A DNA stretch of 64,000 bases, from NCBI GenBank assembly GCA_021372865.1, contig JAJFTO010000003.1, forward strand, positions 1-64,000. The letters run 5' to 3'. A model generated the notes under the pieces. That model saw only the letters and a program-made list of their open reading frames with translations. It ran no database searches and was not told the DNA's origin. Below are positions 53,433 to 63,010 of the stretch, piece by piece (within the stretch, counting starts at the first letter, position 1; each line of letters begins with the position of its first letter). The stretch comes from Porphyromonadaceae bacterium. GTDB lineage: Bacteria; Bacteroidota; Bacteroidia; Bacteroidales; Dysgonomonadaceae. The translations under genes and the position numbers were made by a program.

Positions 53433-54095
53433 ATGATAAACAAAATAAAAACTGGGAAAGCGATATTTGAAAACAAAATTGTAAAAAATCTACTGATAAT
53501 CATTTGTTGCGGCCTGTTACTCATTTTTCTGGCATTGTTTTTTCTAGGGATTTATACCCGGCATGGTCAGAATGTGGTGGTACCTGACCTTGATGGACTC
53601 CAGTTAAATGAAGCAAACGCCATTCTGGACGCCCAGGGGTTGAAAGCGGAGGTGGTAGATTCCATCTACAGGCTGGACGCCGTACCCGGTGCCATCCTTG
53701 ACCAGACACCCAAAGCCGGCAATAAAGTAAAAAAAGGTCGCTCCATTTATATCGCTATTTATTCACGTACTCCGCAACAGGTCTCTGTTCCGGGCCTGGT
53801 GGATTATTCGGCCCGTCAGGCATCAGCTCTGCTCAACTCACTGGGATTCACACATCTATCCACAGAGGAAATACCGTCTGAATATGCGGGACTGGTGGTG
53901 GCTGTGAAATACCGGGGCAAGACATTGGCCCCCGAAGAGAAAGTGCCCGCAGGCTCACCCCTGACGCTGGTAATTACAAGCGGTGGGTCGACCGACTCAT
54001 TGAAGGTGGACGATGAATATATTGTGGCTCCGGGAACATCCGATACGGATAGCCCTCTCCCGAAGAAAGAAGCCATAGACGATTCATTTTTCTAA
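53433..54095 (+). CDS. PASTA-domain membrane protein
   Basis: This 220-aa protein has a short basic N terminus, one TM helix (about 15-38) and then PASTA repeats facing the periplasm. The repeats begin V-V-V-P-D-L-D-G and V-S-V-P-G-L-V-D-Y-S, with a third, weaker segment, and an acidic tail follows. PASTA domains bind uncrosslinked muropeptides or beta-lactam-like ligands. There is no kinase domain, unlike PknB-type PASTA proteins. It is first in a cluster with rluD, ddl and an acyltransferase, suggesting a wall-related role. Confidence 0.88.
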   Translation: MINKIKTGKAIFENKIVKNLLIIICCGLLLIFLALFFLGIYTRHGQNVVVPDLDGLQLNEANAILDAQGLKAEVVDSIYRLDAVPGAILDQTPKAGNKVKKGRSIYIAIYSRTPQQVSVPGLVDYSARQASALLNSLGFTHLSTEEIPSEYAGLVVAVKYRGKTLAPEEKVPAGSPLTLVITSGGSTDSLKVDDEYIVAPGTSDTDSPLPKKEAIDDSFF

Positions 54096-54103
54096 AAGAC
54101 GGG

Positions 54104-55192
54104 ATGGCGACAAAAGAAGATTTGGATGAATTTGATTTTTTACCGGAAGACGACGATCTGTTGACGGAGGAGATACCGGAACAAGATCAAAAATATGAAC
54201 ATTACCGATTTGTAGCCGACAAGGGGCAAAATCTGCTACGCATCGATAAGTTTTTATCCGTGCGGATCGAAGGAATCTCACGAAACAGAATCCAGCAGGC
54301 AGCCGAAGCGGACTGCATCCTGGTGAACGGAGTGCCTGTAAAATCAAACTACCGGGTAAAACCGCTCGACGTGATCTCCATCGTGATGGATTGGCCGCGG
54401 CATGAGCTGGAGATACTTCCCGAAGACATACCCCTGAATATTGTATATGAAGACGATGCCCTGATGGTAGTTAACAAACCGGCAGGCATGGTGGTCCACC
54501 CCGGCCACGGCAATTACACCGGCACACTGGTCAACGCTGTCGCCTTTCACCTGAAGCAGGATGCTTTCAGAGACATGGAGGATCCCAGGCTGGGACTGGT
54601 CCACAGAATCGACAAAGATACCTCGGGCCTGCTACTGGTGGCAAAAACACCGGAAGCAAAGACCAAACTTTCAGCCCAATTCTTCCGGAAAGAAACCAAA
54701 CGGCTCTATGTAGCCCTGGTATGGGGAAATGTGGCTGAGAACAACGGTACCATCGAAGGCAATATAGGACGTGACCCCCGGGATCGCATGGTCATGCGTG
54801 TCTTCCCCGATGGCGACCAAGGCAAGACAGCCGTCACCCACTACACCGTACTGGAACGTTTCGGGTATGTCACCCTGGTACAATGTCGCCTCGAGACCGG
54901 CCGTACCCATCAAATCAGGGTTCACATGAAATACCTGGGGCATCCGCTGTTCAACGACGAACGTTACGGAGGTAACGAGATACTGCGGGGGACTCATTTC
55001 GCAAAGTACAAACAATTTGTCTACAATTGTTTTGCCCTTTGTCCGCGCCAGTGCCTGCATGCCCGCACCCTTGGATTTGTGCATCCGGTAACCGGTGAGG
55101 AGCTTTATTTCGATAGTGACATACCGGGCGACATGCAGGATGTAATAGAACGATGGCGTACTTACACAGCCTCGAGAGAACAAATGGAGTGA
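54104..55192 (+). CDS. rluD: Ribosomal large subunit pseudouridine synthase RluD-like
   Basis: This RluA-family enzyme isomerises uridines to pseudouridine, by family in helix 69 of 23S rRNA. The length is 362 aa. An acidic N-terminal tail precedes an S4 RNA-binding domain (about 45-100, R-I-D-K-F-L-S-V-R). The catalytic domain has the active aspartate in H-R-I-D-K-D-T-S-G-L-L (about 167-177) and later R-T-H-Q-I-R-V-H. It lies 8 bp after the PASTA gene. RluD rather than RluC is inferred from length and context. Confidence 0.92.
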   Translation: MATKEDLDEFDFLPEDDDLLTEEIPEQDQKYEHYRFVADKGQNLLRIDKFLSVRIEGISRNRIQQAAEADCILVNGVPVKSNYRVKPLDVISIVMDWPRHELEILPEDIPLNIVYEDDALMVVNKPAGMVVHPGHGNYTGTLVNAVAFHLKQDAFRDMEDPRLGLVHRIDKDTSGLLLVAKTPEAKTKLSAQFFRKETKRLYVALVWGNVAENNGTIEGNIGRDPRDRMVMRVFPDGDQGKTAVTHYTVLERFGYVTLVQCRLETGRTHQIRVHMKYLGHPLFNDERYGGNEILRGTHFAKYKQFVYNCFALCPRQCLHARTLGFVHPVTGEELYFDSDIPGDMQDVIERWRTYTASREQME

Positions 55193-55213
55193 AAATTAAA
55201 CATAAAAGATCGT

Positions 55214-56209
55214 ATGAAAAAAAATATAGCCGTCGTGTGGGGCGGATATTCCTCGGAAAAAGTAATTTCTGAAAAAAGTGCCGCCGGCATCTATTCCTTT
55301 CTCGACAAGAAAAAATACAACGTCTCCAAGGTAAAGATCGGCCGCACATCATGGGAGGCTGAATATCAGGGTGAATATATTCCCGTCAATAAAAATGATT
55401 TCAGTTTCATGGTAAACGGACAAACAGTCCGTTTTGACTTTGCCTACATCACCATTCACGGTACACCGGGTGAAGACGGCTCGCTGCAGGGTTACTTCGA
55501 CATGCTGGCCATTCCTTATTCCAACTGCGGAGTACTGGCATCGGCGCTCACATTTAACAAGTTCACCTGCAACCATTTCCTCAAAAGTTTCGGCATCAAT
55601 GTGGCGGATTCGGTGATCCTAAGAGAAAATGACACGTTACACCCCAGTGAAATCATTTCCCGTTTAGGTTTGCCACTTTTTGTGAAACCCAATGTGGGAG
55701 GATCGAGTTTCGCCACCACCAAGGTAAAGGAGGAGAATCAACTGGAGAAAGCTGTCAAAGATGCCTTTCGGGAGGCACCGGAGGTAATTATCGAAAGCTT
55801 CATTGCAGGAACAGAAGTAACCTGCGGTTGCTTTAAAACCGACCTTGGATTTACTGCGCTGCCGCTGACTGAGGTGGTGACTACCAACGAATTTTTCGAT
55901 TTTAATGCCAAATACAACGGACAGGTAGAAGAGATTACACCTGCACGGATATCCGAGGCGCTTACACGGACCATTCAGCAGGAAACCGAAAAAATCTACC
56001 GGCTGATCGGTGCAAAAGGAATCATCCGTGCCGACTACATTATTTCGGACAACAAACCGGTCCTGCTGGAAGTAAATACCACACCCGGGATGACCGCCAC
56101 CAGTTTTATTCCGCAGCAGGTGGCTGCGGCGGGGTTTACAATGACGGAGATCCTCTCAGAGATCATTGAAACAGAATACCACAAGTCCAAGAGTCCAGAT
56201 CTTGCTTAA
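55214..56209 (+). CDS. ddl: D-alanine--D-alanine ligase
   Basis: This ATP-grasp enzyme makes the D-Ala-D-Ala dipeptide for peptidoglycan. The length is 331 aa. Conserved features are H-G-T-P-G-E-D-G-S-L-Q-G-Y (about 78-90), K-P-N-V-G-G-S-S-F (about 158-166), the specificity loop region with E-S-F-I-A-G-T-E-V and the metal site E-V-N-T-T-P-G-M-T (about 293-301). It lies between rluD and an acyltransferase in one operon. Confidence 0.95.
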   Translation: MKKNIAVVWGGYSSEKVISEKSAAGIYSFLDKKKYNVSKVKIGRTSWEAEYQGEYIPVNKNDFSFMVNGQTVRFDFAYITIHGTPGEDGSLQGYFDMLAIPYSNCGVLASALTFNKFTCNHFLKSFGINVADSVILRENDTLHPSEIISRLGLPLFVKPNVGGSSFATTKVKEENQLEKAVKDAFREAPEVIIESFIAGTEVTCGCFKTDLGFTALPLTEVVTTNEFFDFNAKYNGQVEEITPARISEALTRTIQQETEKIYRLIGAKGIIRADYIISDNKPVLLEVNTTPGMTATSFIPQQVAAAGFTMTEILSEIIETEYHKSKSPDLA

Positions 56210-56223
56210 CAATAAACCATTTG

Positions 56224-57375
56224 ATGATGGAAACAGCCTCCCTTTTCGATGACATCCGCCCGCTTCTCGACAGTGAAGTGGCAGAAACCATAGCCTCACT
56301 TCTCGACGATCTCTATTTCCGGCGTGCAGTGGAACCATTTGTCAAACCTTTCACCTGGGAACAGTTCTCGTACGCCATGCGTAGCTGTCAATCAAAAGAT
56401 GATTTTCAGCGAAACATCATCTATCCGGTCATGCATAAACTGATAGCACGTACCACCACCGAAATGAACGGTTATGGATGGGAAAACATCAGCGAAAAGA
56501 ACGATTACCTTTTTATATCCAACCATCGCGACATTGTTTTGGACGCTGCTTTTCTGAACATGCTGATGTTCGACAAGGAAAAACCTACCACAGAGATTGC
56601 CATCGGAGACAACCTGTTGATTTATCCCTGGATTGAAAAGCTGGTGCGGCTCAACAAAAGTTTTATTGTAAAACGGGGTGTTTCGGTCCGCCAGATGCTG
56701 GAGGTCTCCACACATCTCTCACGCTACATTCACCATACAATATACGAGCGAAAACAGCCGGTCTGGATAGCCCAGCGGGAAGGGAGGGCAAAAGATTCGG
56801 ACGACAAAACACAGGTGAGCCTGTTAAAGATGCTTACCCTATATGATGTCACCCATCAGCTGGATGCCCTGAAGCAATTGCAGATCGTACCCTTGTCCAT
56901 TTCCTATGAGCTGGATCCCTGTGACTTCCTCAAAGCCAAAGAATTTCAACTTAAGCGGGACAATCCTGACCACAAAAAGAGTAAGGCCGATGATATCGAG
57001 AATATGCTCACTGGGATCATGGGTTTTAAGGGTCATGTACGCTTCCGGTTTGGAAAATGTATCAATCCGATGATTGACAGCCTCCCCGGTGACATTCCCC
57101 GCAATGAACTGCTGGAAAAGGTAGCCGGTATCATCGACAGGGAAATATACAGCAATTATTCATTCTTCCCCTTTAATTATGTGGCATACGACCGAATGAG
57201 CCACACGAAGCAATTTGTAGCAGAATATACCGCAGACGATGAACAGCGGTTCGATGAATATCTGCAGAAACAGATCGGTAAAATTGAAATTTCTGCCAAA
57301 GACGAAAATTTTCTACGGGAAAAATTGATTGAGATGTATGGCAACACCGTCAAAAATAAGCTGCGTACTCACTGA
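56224..57375 (+). CDS. 1-acyl-glycerol-3-phosphate acyltransferase-like protein
   Basis: This cytosolic or membrane-peripheral acyltransferase of the PlsC superfamily (383 aa) is the longer Bacteroidetes type with an N-terminal helical region (to about 90) and a C-terminal extension. The catalytic motif, usually H-x4-D, reads N-H-R-D-I-V-L-D, so the matching Asp is one residue further on or is the Asp directly after H-R. The later Q-R-E-G-R-A-K-D-S matches the E-G-T/R block. The first codons are TTG ATG ATG; the first ATG is chosen. It probably acts in phospholipid or lipid A-related acylation. Confidence 0.8.
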   Translation: MMETASLFDDIRPLLDSEVAETIASLLDDLYFRRAVEPFVKPFTWEQFSYAMRSCQSKDDFQRNIIYPVMHKLIARTTTEMNGYGWENISEKNDYLFISNHRDIVLDAAFLNMLMFDKEKPTTEIAIGDNLLIYPWIEKLVRLNKSFIVKRGVSVRQMLEVSTHLSRYIHHTIYERKQPVWIAQREGRAKDSDDKTQVSLLKMLTLYDVTHQLDALKQLQIVPLSISYELDPCDFLKAKEFQLKRDNPDHKKSKADDIENMLTGIMGFKGHVRFRFGKCINPMIDSLPGDIPRNELLEKVAGIIDREIYSNYSFFPFNYVAYDRMSHTKQFVAEYTADDEQRFDEYLQKQIGKIEISAKDENFLREKLIEMYGNTVKNKLRTH

Positions 57376-57388
57376 AACAATTGTCTGA

Positions 57389-57994
57389 ATGAAAAATTTC
57401 CTTCTCTTTTGGATCGTTTTACTTTTGCTGTCGGTTGCCGGCTGTGAAGAGGAACCAAAACGACTGGATGATTACTTTGTAGATTTTGCTACGGTGAAAA
57501 AGAATGGCAGTAGTTATCGGTTTCAACTGGATAACGGGCGATTGCTGATTCCACGCGAAACAGATTATTCGGGGCAGGAAGGACAACGGGTGATTCTAAA
57601 TTATGTATTTCTGCAGGGTGATACCGTGAAGATTCAATCAGCCGGTAATATCCTGACCGGCGTTGTGCAGGCTGAAGGCTTTCCGGAAAAACTGGTAAAA
57701 GATCCGGTGAAGATTCAAAGCATCTGGGTGGGAGGTGATTATCTCAACATGATCATCGAAGCGGAATACCACAGCGAACCGCACAGGGTGGGGCTGCTTC
57801 GCAATGTCTCGTCACCCACTGTCGATCTCTATTTCAGTCACTCCCGGGAGCAAGATCCTCCCGGATATCCGCAAAAAATGTATGCTTCCTTTCTGATCGG
57901 AAGTCTTCGTACTGGGAAAAAACCGCCCATTACCTTCCGGCTTTTTATTCAGACCTACGACGGCCTGCGTGAAATGCCTTTTGTATTGAACTGA
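57389..57994 (+). CDS. NigD-like lipoprotein
   Basis: This 201-aa lipoprotein has the lipobox S-V-A-G-C. The NigD N-terminal OB-type domain covers about 30-100 and the C-terminal beta-sandwich 105-200 (with D-Y-L-N-M-I-I-E-A-E-Y and I-Q-T-Y-D-G at typical places). NigD was first noted in a bacteriocin (nigrescin) locus, but the family is widespread in Bacteroidales with no proven role; no bacteriocin genes are nearby. It is last in the PASTA-rluD-ddl-acyltransferase direction. Confidence 0.85.
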   Translation: MKNFLLFWIVLLLLSVAGCEEEPKRLDDYFVDFATVKKNGSSYRFQLDNGRLLIPRETDYSGQEGQRVILNYVFLQGDTVKIQSAGNILTGVVQAEGFPEKLVKDPVKIQSIWVGGDYLNMIIEAEYHSEPHRVGLLRNVSSPTVDLYFSHSREQDPPGYPQKMYASFLIGSLRTGKKPPITFRLFIQTYDGLREMPFVLN

Positions 57995-58050
57995 CATCCT
58001 AAACCGCTCACTCTGAACCCAACCCCGCAAACAAAGCCGATCGCTAATGC
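57995..58050. repeat. GCTGAC-word intergenic stretch after nigD
   Basis: CCGCTCACTCTGAACCCAACC is followed by GCCGATCGCTAATGCCTGACCGCTG, matching words in the spacers near 28.1-28.2, 47.6-47.7 and 63.05 kb. It lies between convergent genes and no terminator is obvious. Confidence 0.45.
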
Positions 58051-58064
58051 CTGACCGCTGCTCG

Positions 58065-58922
58065 TTATAACTTTGGAATTGGCGTTTCGTCAATCTTAAA
58101 ATCTATCGGCAACAAACATTTTACATTCACCTTCTCACCGCCATTTTCACCGGGCATCCACTTCGGCATCAGTCCGAGCACCCGTATGGCCTCATCATTG
58201 AGCGACGGATTTAAGCCTTCCACCACTTCAATATTGGAAATCGAACCATTTGCAGAGACAATGAACGAACAGAGTATGCGCCCTTCAATTCCATCACGGA
58301 GCGCTTCACGTGGATACCGGATGTTGTGCGAGATGAATTTGCCCAGTCCCTCTTCGCCGGTCTCATATTGTGGCATCTTATCGACAATGGTATAAATATC
58401 ACTGTTTTCAATGATCTCCGCATCGGTTTTGGCGTACGCTTTCGCAGTAGCAGAGCTGGAAGGTGCGGCGGTTGTTCTCGAAGCCACCTGTGCATTTTTA
58501 TTTAGTTTGAAATACATTGGCACGTATGTTTCAGCGCGCACAATCTCTCCCTTATGCCGTGCAGGGCGCCAGGGAGGCATATTTTGAAGAATGCGCAATG
58601 CCTCCTTGTTCAGGAGCGAATCGGCACGGTGTATAATGTTAAAACCCGAGAGGGACCCATCTTTCTCCACAACAAACGTGTATACCACCAGTCCCTGTGC
58701 ATCACGGGCCACCGCGTCGACAGGATAACTCAGTGTGTTTGCAATAAACCGGTGCATCTCAGCTGTGCCACCTGTGTACATGGGAAGAATGTCGGGATCT
58801 GTATATACTTTTTCACTGTTCGATACCGGCGCATCCTGCGCCATGGTAAATGATGCTGTACCGGTCAATATTTCAAAAATAACACAAAGTACCGATACAC
58901 TGAAAAATCTGTGTAAGTTCAT
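58065..58922 (-). CDS. Periplasmic protein with two TonB C-terminal domains
   Basis: This 285-aa protein has a cleavable signal (cut A-Q at about 28-29) and not an uncleaved TM anchor. There is no Pro-rich spacer. Two TonB_C domains follow in tandem, at about 50-145 and 188-283. Each has the pattern L-S-Y-P-V-D-A / I-R-Y-P-R-E-A, a V-x-K-D-G-S or S-A-N-G-S turn and a terminal P-M-Y-F-K-L / P-I-D-F-K-I strand. Classic TonB needs an inner-membrane anchor to transmit force, so this is probably an adaptor or competitor protein and not an energy transducer. Confidence 0.87.
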   Translation of the reverse strand: MNLHRFFSVSVLCVIFEILTGTASFTMAQDAPVSNSEKVYTDPDILPMYTGGTAEMHRFIANTLSYPVDAVARDAQGLVVYTFVVEKDGSLSGFNIIHRADSLLNKEALRILQNMPPWRPARHKGEIVRAETYVPMYFKLNKNAQVASRTTAAPSSSATAKAYAKTDAEIIENSDIYTIVDKMPQYETGEEGLGKFISHNIRYPREALRDGIEGRILCSFIVSANGSISNIEVVEGLNPSLNDEAIRVLGLMPKWMPGENGGEKVNVKCLLPIDFKIDETPIPKL

Positions 58923-58997
58923 TTAATAATAATCTGAAAATTATTGTTGCGTTAAGTGTACAAAGATACAAAAACCATTTGTTTGCGCAAACCTTAA

Positions 58998-59858
58998 TTA
59001 AAATCCGCTCATTTCACTTCTGTCTGTTCTGGCACTTTCCCACCCGATCATGGCTGTCTTGCGCGTGCTGCCCCACATATAACCGCCAATGGCTCCCGAG
59101 GACTGAATCACCCGATGGCAAGGGATGAGAAAGGAAACAGGGTTGCTGCCGATGGCCGTACCCACGGCCCGGGAAGCGCCGGCATTATCTATCTGCGCGG
59201 CAATGCGCCCGTAAGTCGAAAGTTTTCCCAGGGGTATCTTCAAAAGAGCCTCCCATACTTTCAACTGAAAAGGAGTACCTTTCAGATGTAATTTTATATC
59301 AGACAGATTACCCGGTTTCATTTGAAAGATGGAGAGTGCATTTTGCTGCAGCAAATCCTGCTTACGCTGAAAAAGTGCACTGGGAAACTGTTTCTCCAAA
59401 TGACCGTACGCTTCCGTCTCGTCATCGACAAAGGCCAGGTAACAAATTCCTTTTGGGGTGGAAGCCACAATTAAATTTCCAAAGGGGCTGTCGGCAAAGC
59501 TGTAGTTTATCACAAGATTCCTGCCTCCGTTTTTGTAATCGGCCGGCGTCATCCCCTCTATGTGAATGAAAAGATCGTGCAGCCGCCCGGTACCGGAAAG
59601 CCCTGTTTCAAATGCGGCATCAAAAAGGGTGACCTGCTGTTCTTTCAACAGTTGTTTGGCATGCTCCAGGCTGATATACTGCAGAAACTTTTTGGGGGTG
59701 GTACCTGCCCAATCGCTGAACAAGCGCTGAAAGTGGAAAGGACTCAGGTGAATATGTGCGGCTACCTCGTCAAGACCTGGCTGTCTTTTAAAGTTGTTTC
59801 GGATATATTCGATTGCTTCTGCAATCCGGTAATAATTCTGTTGATCCTGATTTTTCAC
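58998..59858 (-). CDS. Bifunctional AraC regulator / methylated-DNA-cysteine S-methyltransferase (Ada-like)
   Basis: This repairs O6-methylguanine and carries its own AraC-type DNA-binding domain. The N-terminal HTH pair covers about residues 10-105 (H-I-H-L-S-P-F-H-F-Q-R-L-F). The Ogt domain has the acceptor cysteine in I-P-C-H-R-V-I with G-A-S-R-A-V-G-T-A before it. The Ada N-terminal zinc domain with its phosphotriester cysteines is absent. No ATG precedes the AraC domain in frame; GTG at 59858 is chosen, with TTG at 59930 as an alternative. Methylation-driven self-activation is unlikely without the N-Ada domain. Confidence 0.87.
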   Translation of the reverse strand: MKNQDQQNYYRIAEAIEYIRNNFKRQPGLDEVAAHIHLSPFHFQRLFSDWAGTTPKKFLQYISLEHAKQLLKEQQVTLFDAAFETGLSGTGRLHDLFIHIEGMTPADYKNGGRNLVINYSFADSPFGNLIVASTPKGICYLAFVDDETEAYGHLEKQFPSALFQRKQDLLQQNALSIFQMKPGNLSDIKLHLKGTPFQLKVWEALLKIPLGKLSTYGRIAAQIDNAGASRAVGTAIGSNPVSFLIPCHRVIQSSGAIGGYMWGSTRKTAMIGWESARTDRSEMSGF

Positions 59859-59966
59859 TGTTTTCGTTTTTTTGCAAAAATCCGAAAAATATCGTTTCCA
59901 AAAAATCCGAAAGTTGCGCTGTTTTAGCAATAAAGAATGAAAACAGGCGACTGGGGGGATTTTTCA

Positions 59967-59974
59967 CAAATATA
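59967..59974 (-). promoter_or_regulatory. -7 promoter box for the Ada-like gene
   Basis: TATATTTG on the minus strand, about 108 bases upstream of the GTG start. No clear TTTG partner. Confidence 0.4.
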
Positions 59975-60029
59975 ACATCTATATTTCATAAGTCATGAAA
60001 AAAAATATCATAATATCACTGAAAAAACG

Positions 60030-60037
60030 TACCTTTG
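60030..60037 (+). promoter_or_regulatory. -7 promoter box for typA
   Basis: TACCTTTG, 21 bases before the typA ATG at 60059. This also rules out the longer in-frame start that begins inside the box (TTG, 60035). Confidence 0.5.
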
Positions 60038-60058
60038 CGGCCTAAAAAGATTGTTTTC

Positions 60059-61861
60059 ATGCAAAATATCCGAAATATTGCCATCATCGCCCACGTGGAT
60101 CATGGTAAAACCACGCTGGTGGACAAAATGTTGATGGCAGGCCACCTTTTCCGTGACGACAAACAGACCGAAGACCTCATTCTCGACAACAACGATCTGG
60201 AAAGGGAGCGCGGCATCACCATCCTCTCAAAGAATGTCTCCATACGCTATAACGACACCAAAATAAATATTATTGATACGCCGGGGCATGCCGATTTTGG
60301 CGGTGAGGTGGAAAGGGTGCTCAACATGGCCGACGGATGCTTGCTGGTGGTCGACGCGTTCGAGGGACCCATGCCGCAAACCCGTTTTGTACTGCAGAAA
60401 GCGCTGGAGATCGGGCTGAAGCCCATCCTGGTGATCAATAAAGTGGACAAGCCGAACTGTCGCCCCGAAGAGGTACAGGAAGAGGTGTTCGACCTGATGT
60501 TCAGCCTCAACGCCACCGAAGAACAGCTCGATTTCCCCACCATCTATGGCTCGGCCAAGCAAGGTTGGATGTCAGGAGACTGGAAAAAGCCCTCCGACAA
60601 CATCATTCCGCTGCTCGATGCCATCATCAAATACATTCCTGCACCAAAAATCCTGGAGGGTACACCCCAGATGCTGATCACTTCCCTCGACTATTCAAAC
60701 TATGTGGGACGCATCGCAGTAGGTCGTGTACATCGCGGAGCCATCAGCATCAGTAAGGATTATGCACTTTGCAAACGCGACGGAAGCATCAAAAAGATAC
60801 GTATCAAGGAGGTAGACGTGTTTGAGGGCCTGGGCAGGTCAAAAGTGGATGAAGTAACCTCCGGCGACATCTGTGCACTTGTGGGGATTGAAGGATTTGA
60901 AATTGGCGACAGCGTCACCGACCTGGAAAAGCCGGAACCGCTTGATCCCATCGCCATCGATGAACCCACCATGTCGATGCTGTTCACCATCAACAATTCA
61001 CCTTTCTACGGACAGGACGGTAAATATGTCACTTCTAGACATATCTATGAGCGGTTAATGCGCGAGCTCGACAAGAATCTGGCACTGCGCGTGGAGGAAA
61101 CCAACAGTTCCGACTCCTGGATTGTGTACGGGCGCGGCGTACTGCATCTCTCGGTACTGATAGAAACCATGCGCCGCGAAGGGTATGAGCTGCAGGTAGG
61201 CCAGCCACAGGTAATCATCAAGGAGATAGGCGGAGAAAAATATGAACCGGTGGAGCAACTTACAGTGAACCTCCCCGAAGAGTCGGCCAGCAAAATCATC
61301 GACGTCATCACCCGCCGAAGAGGAGAACTGCTTACCATGGAAAATAAGGGCGACCGGATGCACATGGAATTTAACATTCCATCGCGCGGAATCATCGGCC
61401 TGAACAACATCGTACTCACCCTTTCTGCCGGAGAAGCCATCATGGCACATCGCTTTCTTGAGTTTCAGCCCTGGAAGGGAACCATCGAAAAAAGGCTCAA
61501 CGGCTCCATCATCGCCGGTGAATCGGGCAATGCCTATGCCTATGCACTGGATAAACTGCAGGACCGGGGCCGCTTTTTCATTGAACCGCAAACCGATGTT
61601 TACGCCGGCCAGGTGGTGGGAGAACATAGCAAGGAGGGCGACCTGGTGGTGAATGTCACCAAATCGAAGAAGCTCACCAACGTGCGCGCATCGGGTACCG
61701 ACGACAAGGCACAGCTGGCTCCTCCAGTAATATTCAGTTTGGAAGAGGCCCTGGAATATATCAAGGAAGATGAATATGTGGAAGTGACTCCCAAGTCTAT
61801 GCGTATCAGAAAGATACTGCTCGATGAGAACGACCGCAAAAGGATCGCCAAAAGAGGATAA
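60059..61861 (+). CDS. typA: Ribosome-associated GTPase TypA/BipA
   Basis: This translational GTPase binds the 70S ribosome like EF-G and helps 50S assembly and stress growth. The length is 600 aa. G motifs: [10 protein letters not shown] (12-21), D-T-P-G-H-A-D-F (about 76-83) and N-K-V-D-K (about 130-134). The EF-G domain II and V equivalents and the TypA-specific C-terminal domain follow, ending [12 protein letters not shown]. It is convergent with folE, 40 bp apart. Confidence 0.96.
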   Translation: MQNIRNIAIIAHVDHGKTTLVDKMLMAGHLFRDDKQTEDLILDNNDLERERGITILSKNVSIRYNDTKINIIDTPGHADFGGEVERVLNMADGCLLVVDAFEGPMPQTRFVLQKALEIGLKPILVINKVDKPNCRPEEVQEEVFDLMFSLNATEEQLDFPTIYGSAKQGWMSGDWKKPSDNIIPLLDAIIKYIPAPKILEGTPQMLITSLDYSNYVGRIAVGRVHRGAISISKDYALCKRDGSIKKIRIKEVDVFEGLGRSKVDEVTSGDICALVGIEGFEIGDSVTDLEKPEPLDPIAIDEPTMSMLFTINNSPFYGQDGKYVTSRHIYERLMRELDKNLALRVEETNSSDSWIVYGRGVLHLSVLIETMRREGYELQVGQPQVIIKEIGGEKYEPVEQLTVNLPEESASKIIDVITRRRGELLTMENKGDRMHMEFNIPSRGIIGLNNIVLTLSAGEAIMAHRFLEFQPWKGTIEKRLNGSIIAGESGNAYAYALDKLQDRGRFFIEPQTDVYAGQVVGEHSKEGDLVVNVTKSKKLTNVRASGTDDKAQLAPPVIFSLEEALEYIKEDEYVEVTPKSMRIRKILLDENDRKRIAKRG

Positions 61862-61870
61862 AAAAATTCC

Positions 61871-61916
61871 CCGCTGCTTACTTAATCAGCCAGCCGCTTA
61901 CTTATTTCTTAATCAG
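61871..61916 (-). repeat. Duplicated folE tail
   Basis: On the minus strand the folE end CTGATTAAGAAATAAGTAAGCGGC (complement of 61893-61916) is followed by CTGATTAAGTAAGCAGCGG (complement of 61871-61889). The last codons and stop region recur once immediately downstream, with a five-base deletion. Confidence 0.55.
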
Positions 61917-62480
61917 ATTGATAAATTCTTCACGGGTTTTCTGTTCGCGGAAAACACCGGTAAAGTCGGAGGTCGTGGTAATGGAATTTTGTTTTTCCAC
62001 ACCGCGCATCTGCATGCACATGTGCTGCGCTTCAATCACCACCATCACTCCCATAGGGTTTAGCGTCTTCTGAATACAATCTTTTATTTGTGTTGTGAGG
62101 CGTTCCTGTACCTGCAGTCTGTGTGCAAACACATCCACCACGCGTGCAATCTTACTCAGTCCGGTAATATATCCATCAGGGATATATGCTACGTGCGCTT
62201 TTCCGAAGAATGGCAACATGTGATGTTCGCAGAGTGAAAAAATATCGATGTCTTTCACGATCACCATCTGTCGGTAATTTTCTTTGAACAGCGCTGCACG
62301 GAGAATCTCTTCGGGATCCTGCCAGTAACCTCTTGTCAAATGCTGCATAGCCTTTGCCACACGGTCGGGTGTTTTTATCAGCCCCTCGCGTTGTATATCC
62401 TCACCCAGCAGCGAGAGGATATCGTTCATGTGACCTGCAATGGCCGATTTATTTTGCTCTAATTCTTCTGAGGACATCAA
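61902..62480 (-). CDS. folE: GTP cyclohydrolase I
   Basis: This zinc enzyme opens GTP to dihydroneopterin triphosphate, the first step of tetrahydrofolate synthesis. The length is 192 aa. The zinc and catalytic residues lie in L-C-E-H-H-M-L-P-F (about 82-90) and in the C-terminal [10 protein letters not shown] (about 150-159). H-V-A-Y-I-P-D-G is also present. It starts four bases after the stop codon of the SPOR gene, so they are coupled in the tpiA-SPOR-folE operon. Confidence 0.95.
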   Translation of the reverse strand: MMSSEELEQNKSAIAGHMNDILSLLGEDIQREGLIKTPDRVAKAMQHLTRGYWQDPEEILRAALFKENYRQMVIVKDIDIFSLCEHHMLPFFGKAHVAYIPDGYITGLSKIARVVDVFAHRLQVQERLTTQIKDCIQKTLNPMGVMVVIEAQHMCMQMRGVEKQNSITTTSDFTGVFREQKTREEFINLIKK

Positions 62481-62484
62481 TATT

Positions 62485-62991
62485 TCAATCTACCGGAACT
62501 CTCACTTCATCTACTACAATATACATCTCCTTACCAAAAGAAGGAAAGGATCTTTTTAATTCTGTCAACACCTTCTGTGCTTCTTCCCGTGTCTTAAAGT
62601 TACCCACACGGAGACGCCAGAAGGGGGAATCGAACAACACCACCGTCTCATATTCCGGGTATGAATTGTTTATCAGACTCTGTTTCCAGTTGGCTTCATT
62701 TTTTGATGTGCGCTGATTGTTACCCGAAAAGGCCTGAATTTTGTATCCCCGCATCTTGTAATACTGAGCGGTACCTTCAGAGTTGGTGTAGACCGTTCTG
62801 GGAGGCGCAATGGTGCGTCCAAGCACCTGACTGATGCTTTCATCTTCATATACCATGACCCTGCCCTTCCCCGGAACCACACTGTTAAGGTCCTGCAGAA
62901 TCTCTTTTTTTTGCGAAGAGGGTTGTGCAGAAATTCCTGATGAAATAAGCAGGAGCAAAAGAACAATTGTATAATGAAATTTATTTTGCAT
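62485..62991 (-). CDS. SPOR-domain periplasmic protein
   Basis: This 168-aa protein has a signal peptide ending I-S-A with Gln23 next. A C-terminal SPOR domain (about 90-165: Y-K-I-Q-A-F-S-G-N near the start, then [14 protein letters not shown]) binds denuded glycan strands at division sites. It lies between tpiA and folE, an order kept across Bacteroidales. A role at the septum is by domain only. Confidence 0.88.
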   Translation of the reverse strand: MQNKFHYTIVLLLLLISSGISAQPSSQKKEILQDLNSVVPGKGRVMVYEDESISQVLGRTIAPPRTVYTNSEGTAQYYKMRGYKIQAFSGNNQRTSKNEANWKQSLINNSYPEYETVVLFDSPFWRLRVGNFKTREEAQKVLTELKRSFPSFGKEMYIVVDEVRVPVD

Positions 62992-63010
62992 ACTTTTCTA
63001 TTTTAACCGA

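Noticed and set aside
57389..57994. Bacteriocin locus suggested by the NigD-like name
   Set aside because: No NigA/B/C-like or peptide-export genes lie nearby; NigD-like lipoproteins are common in Bacteroidales.
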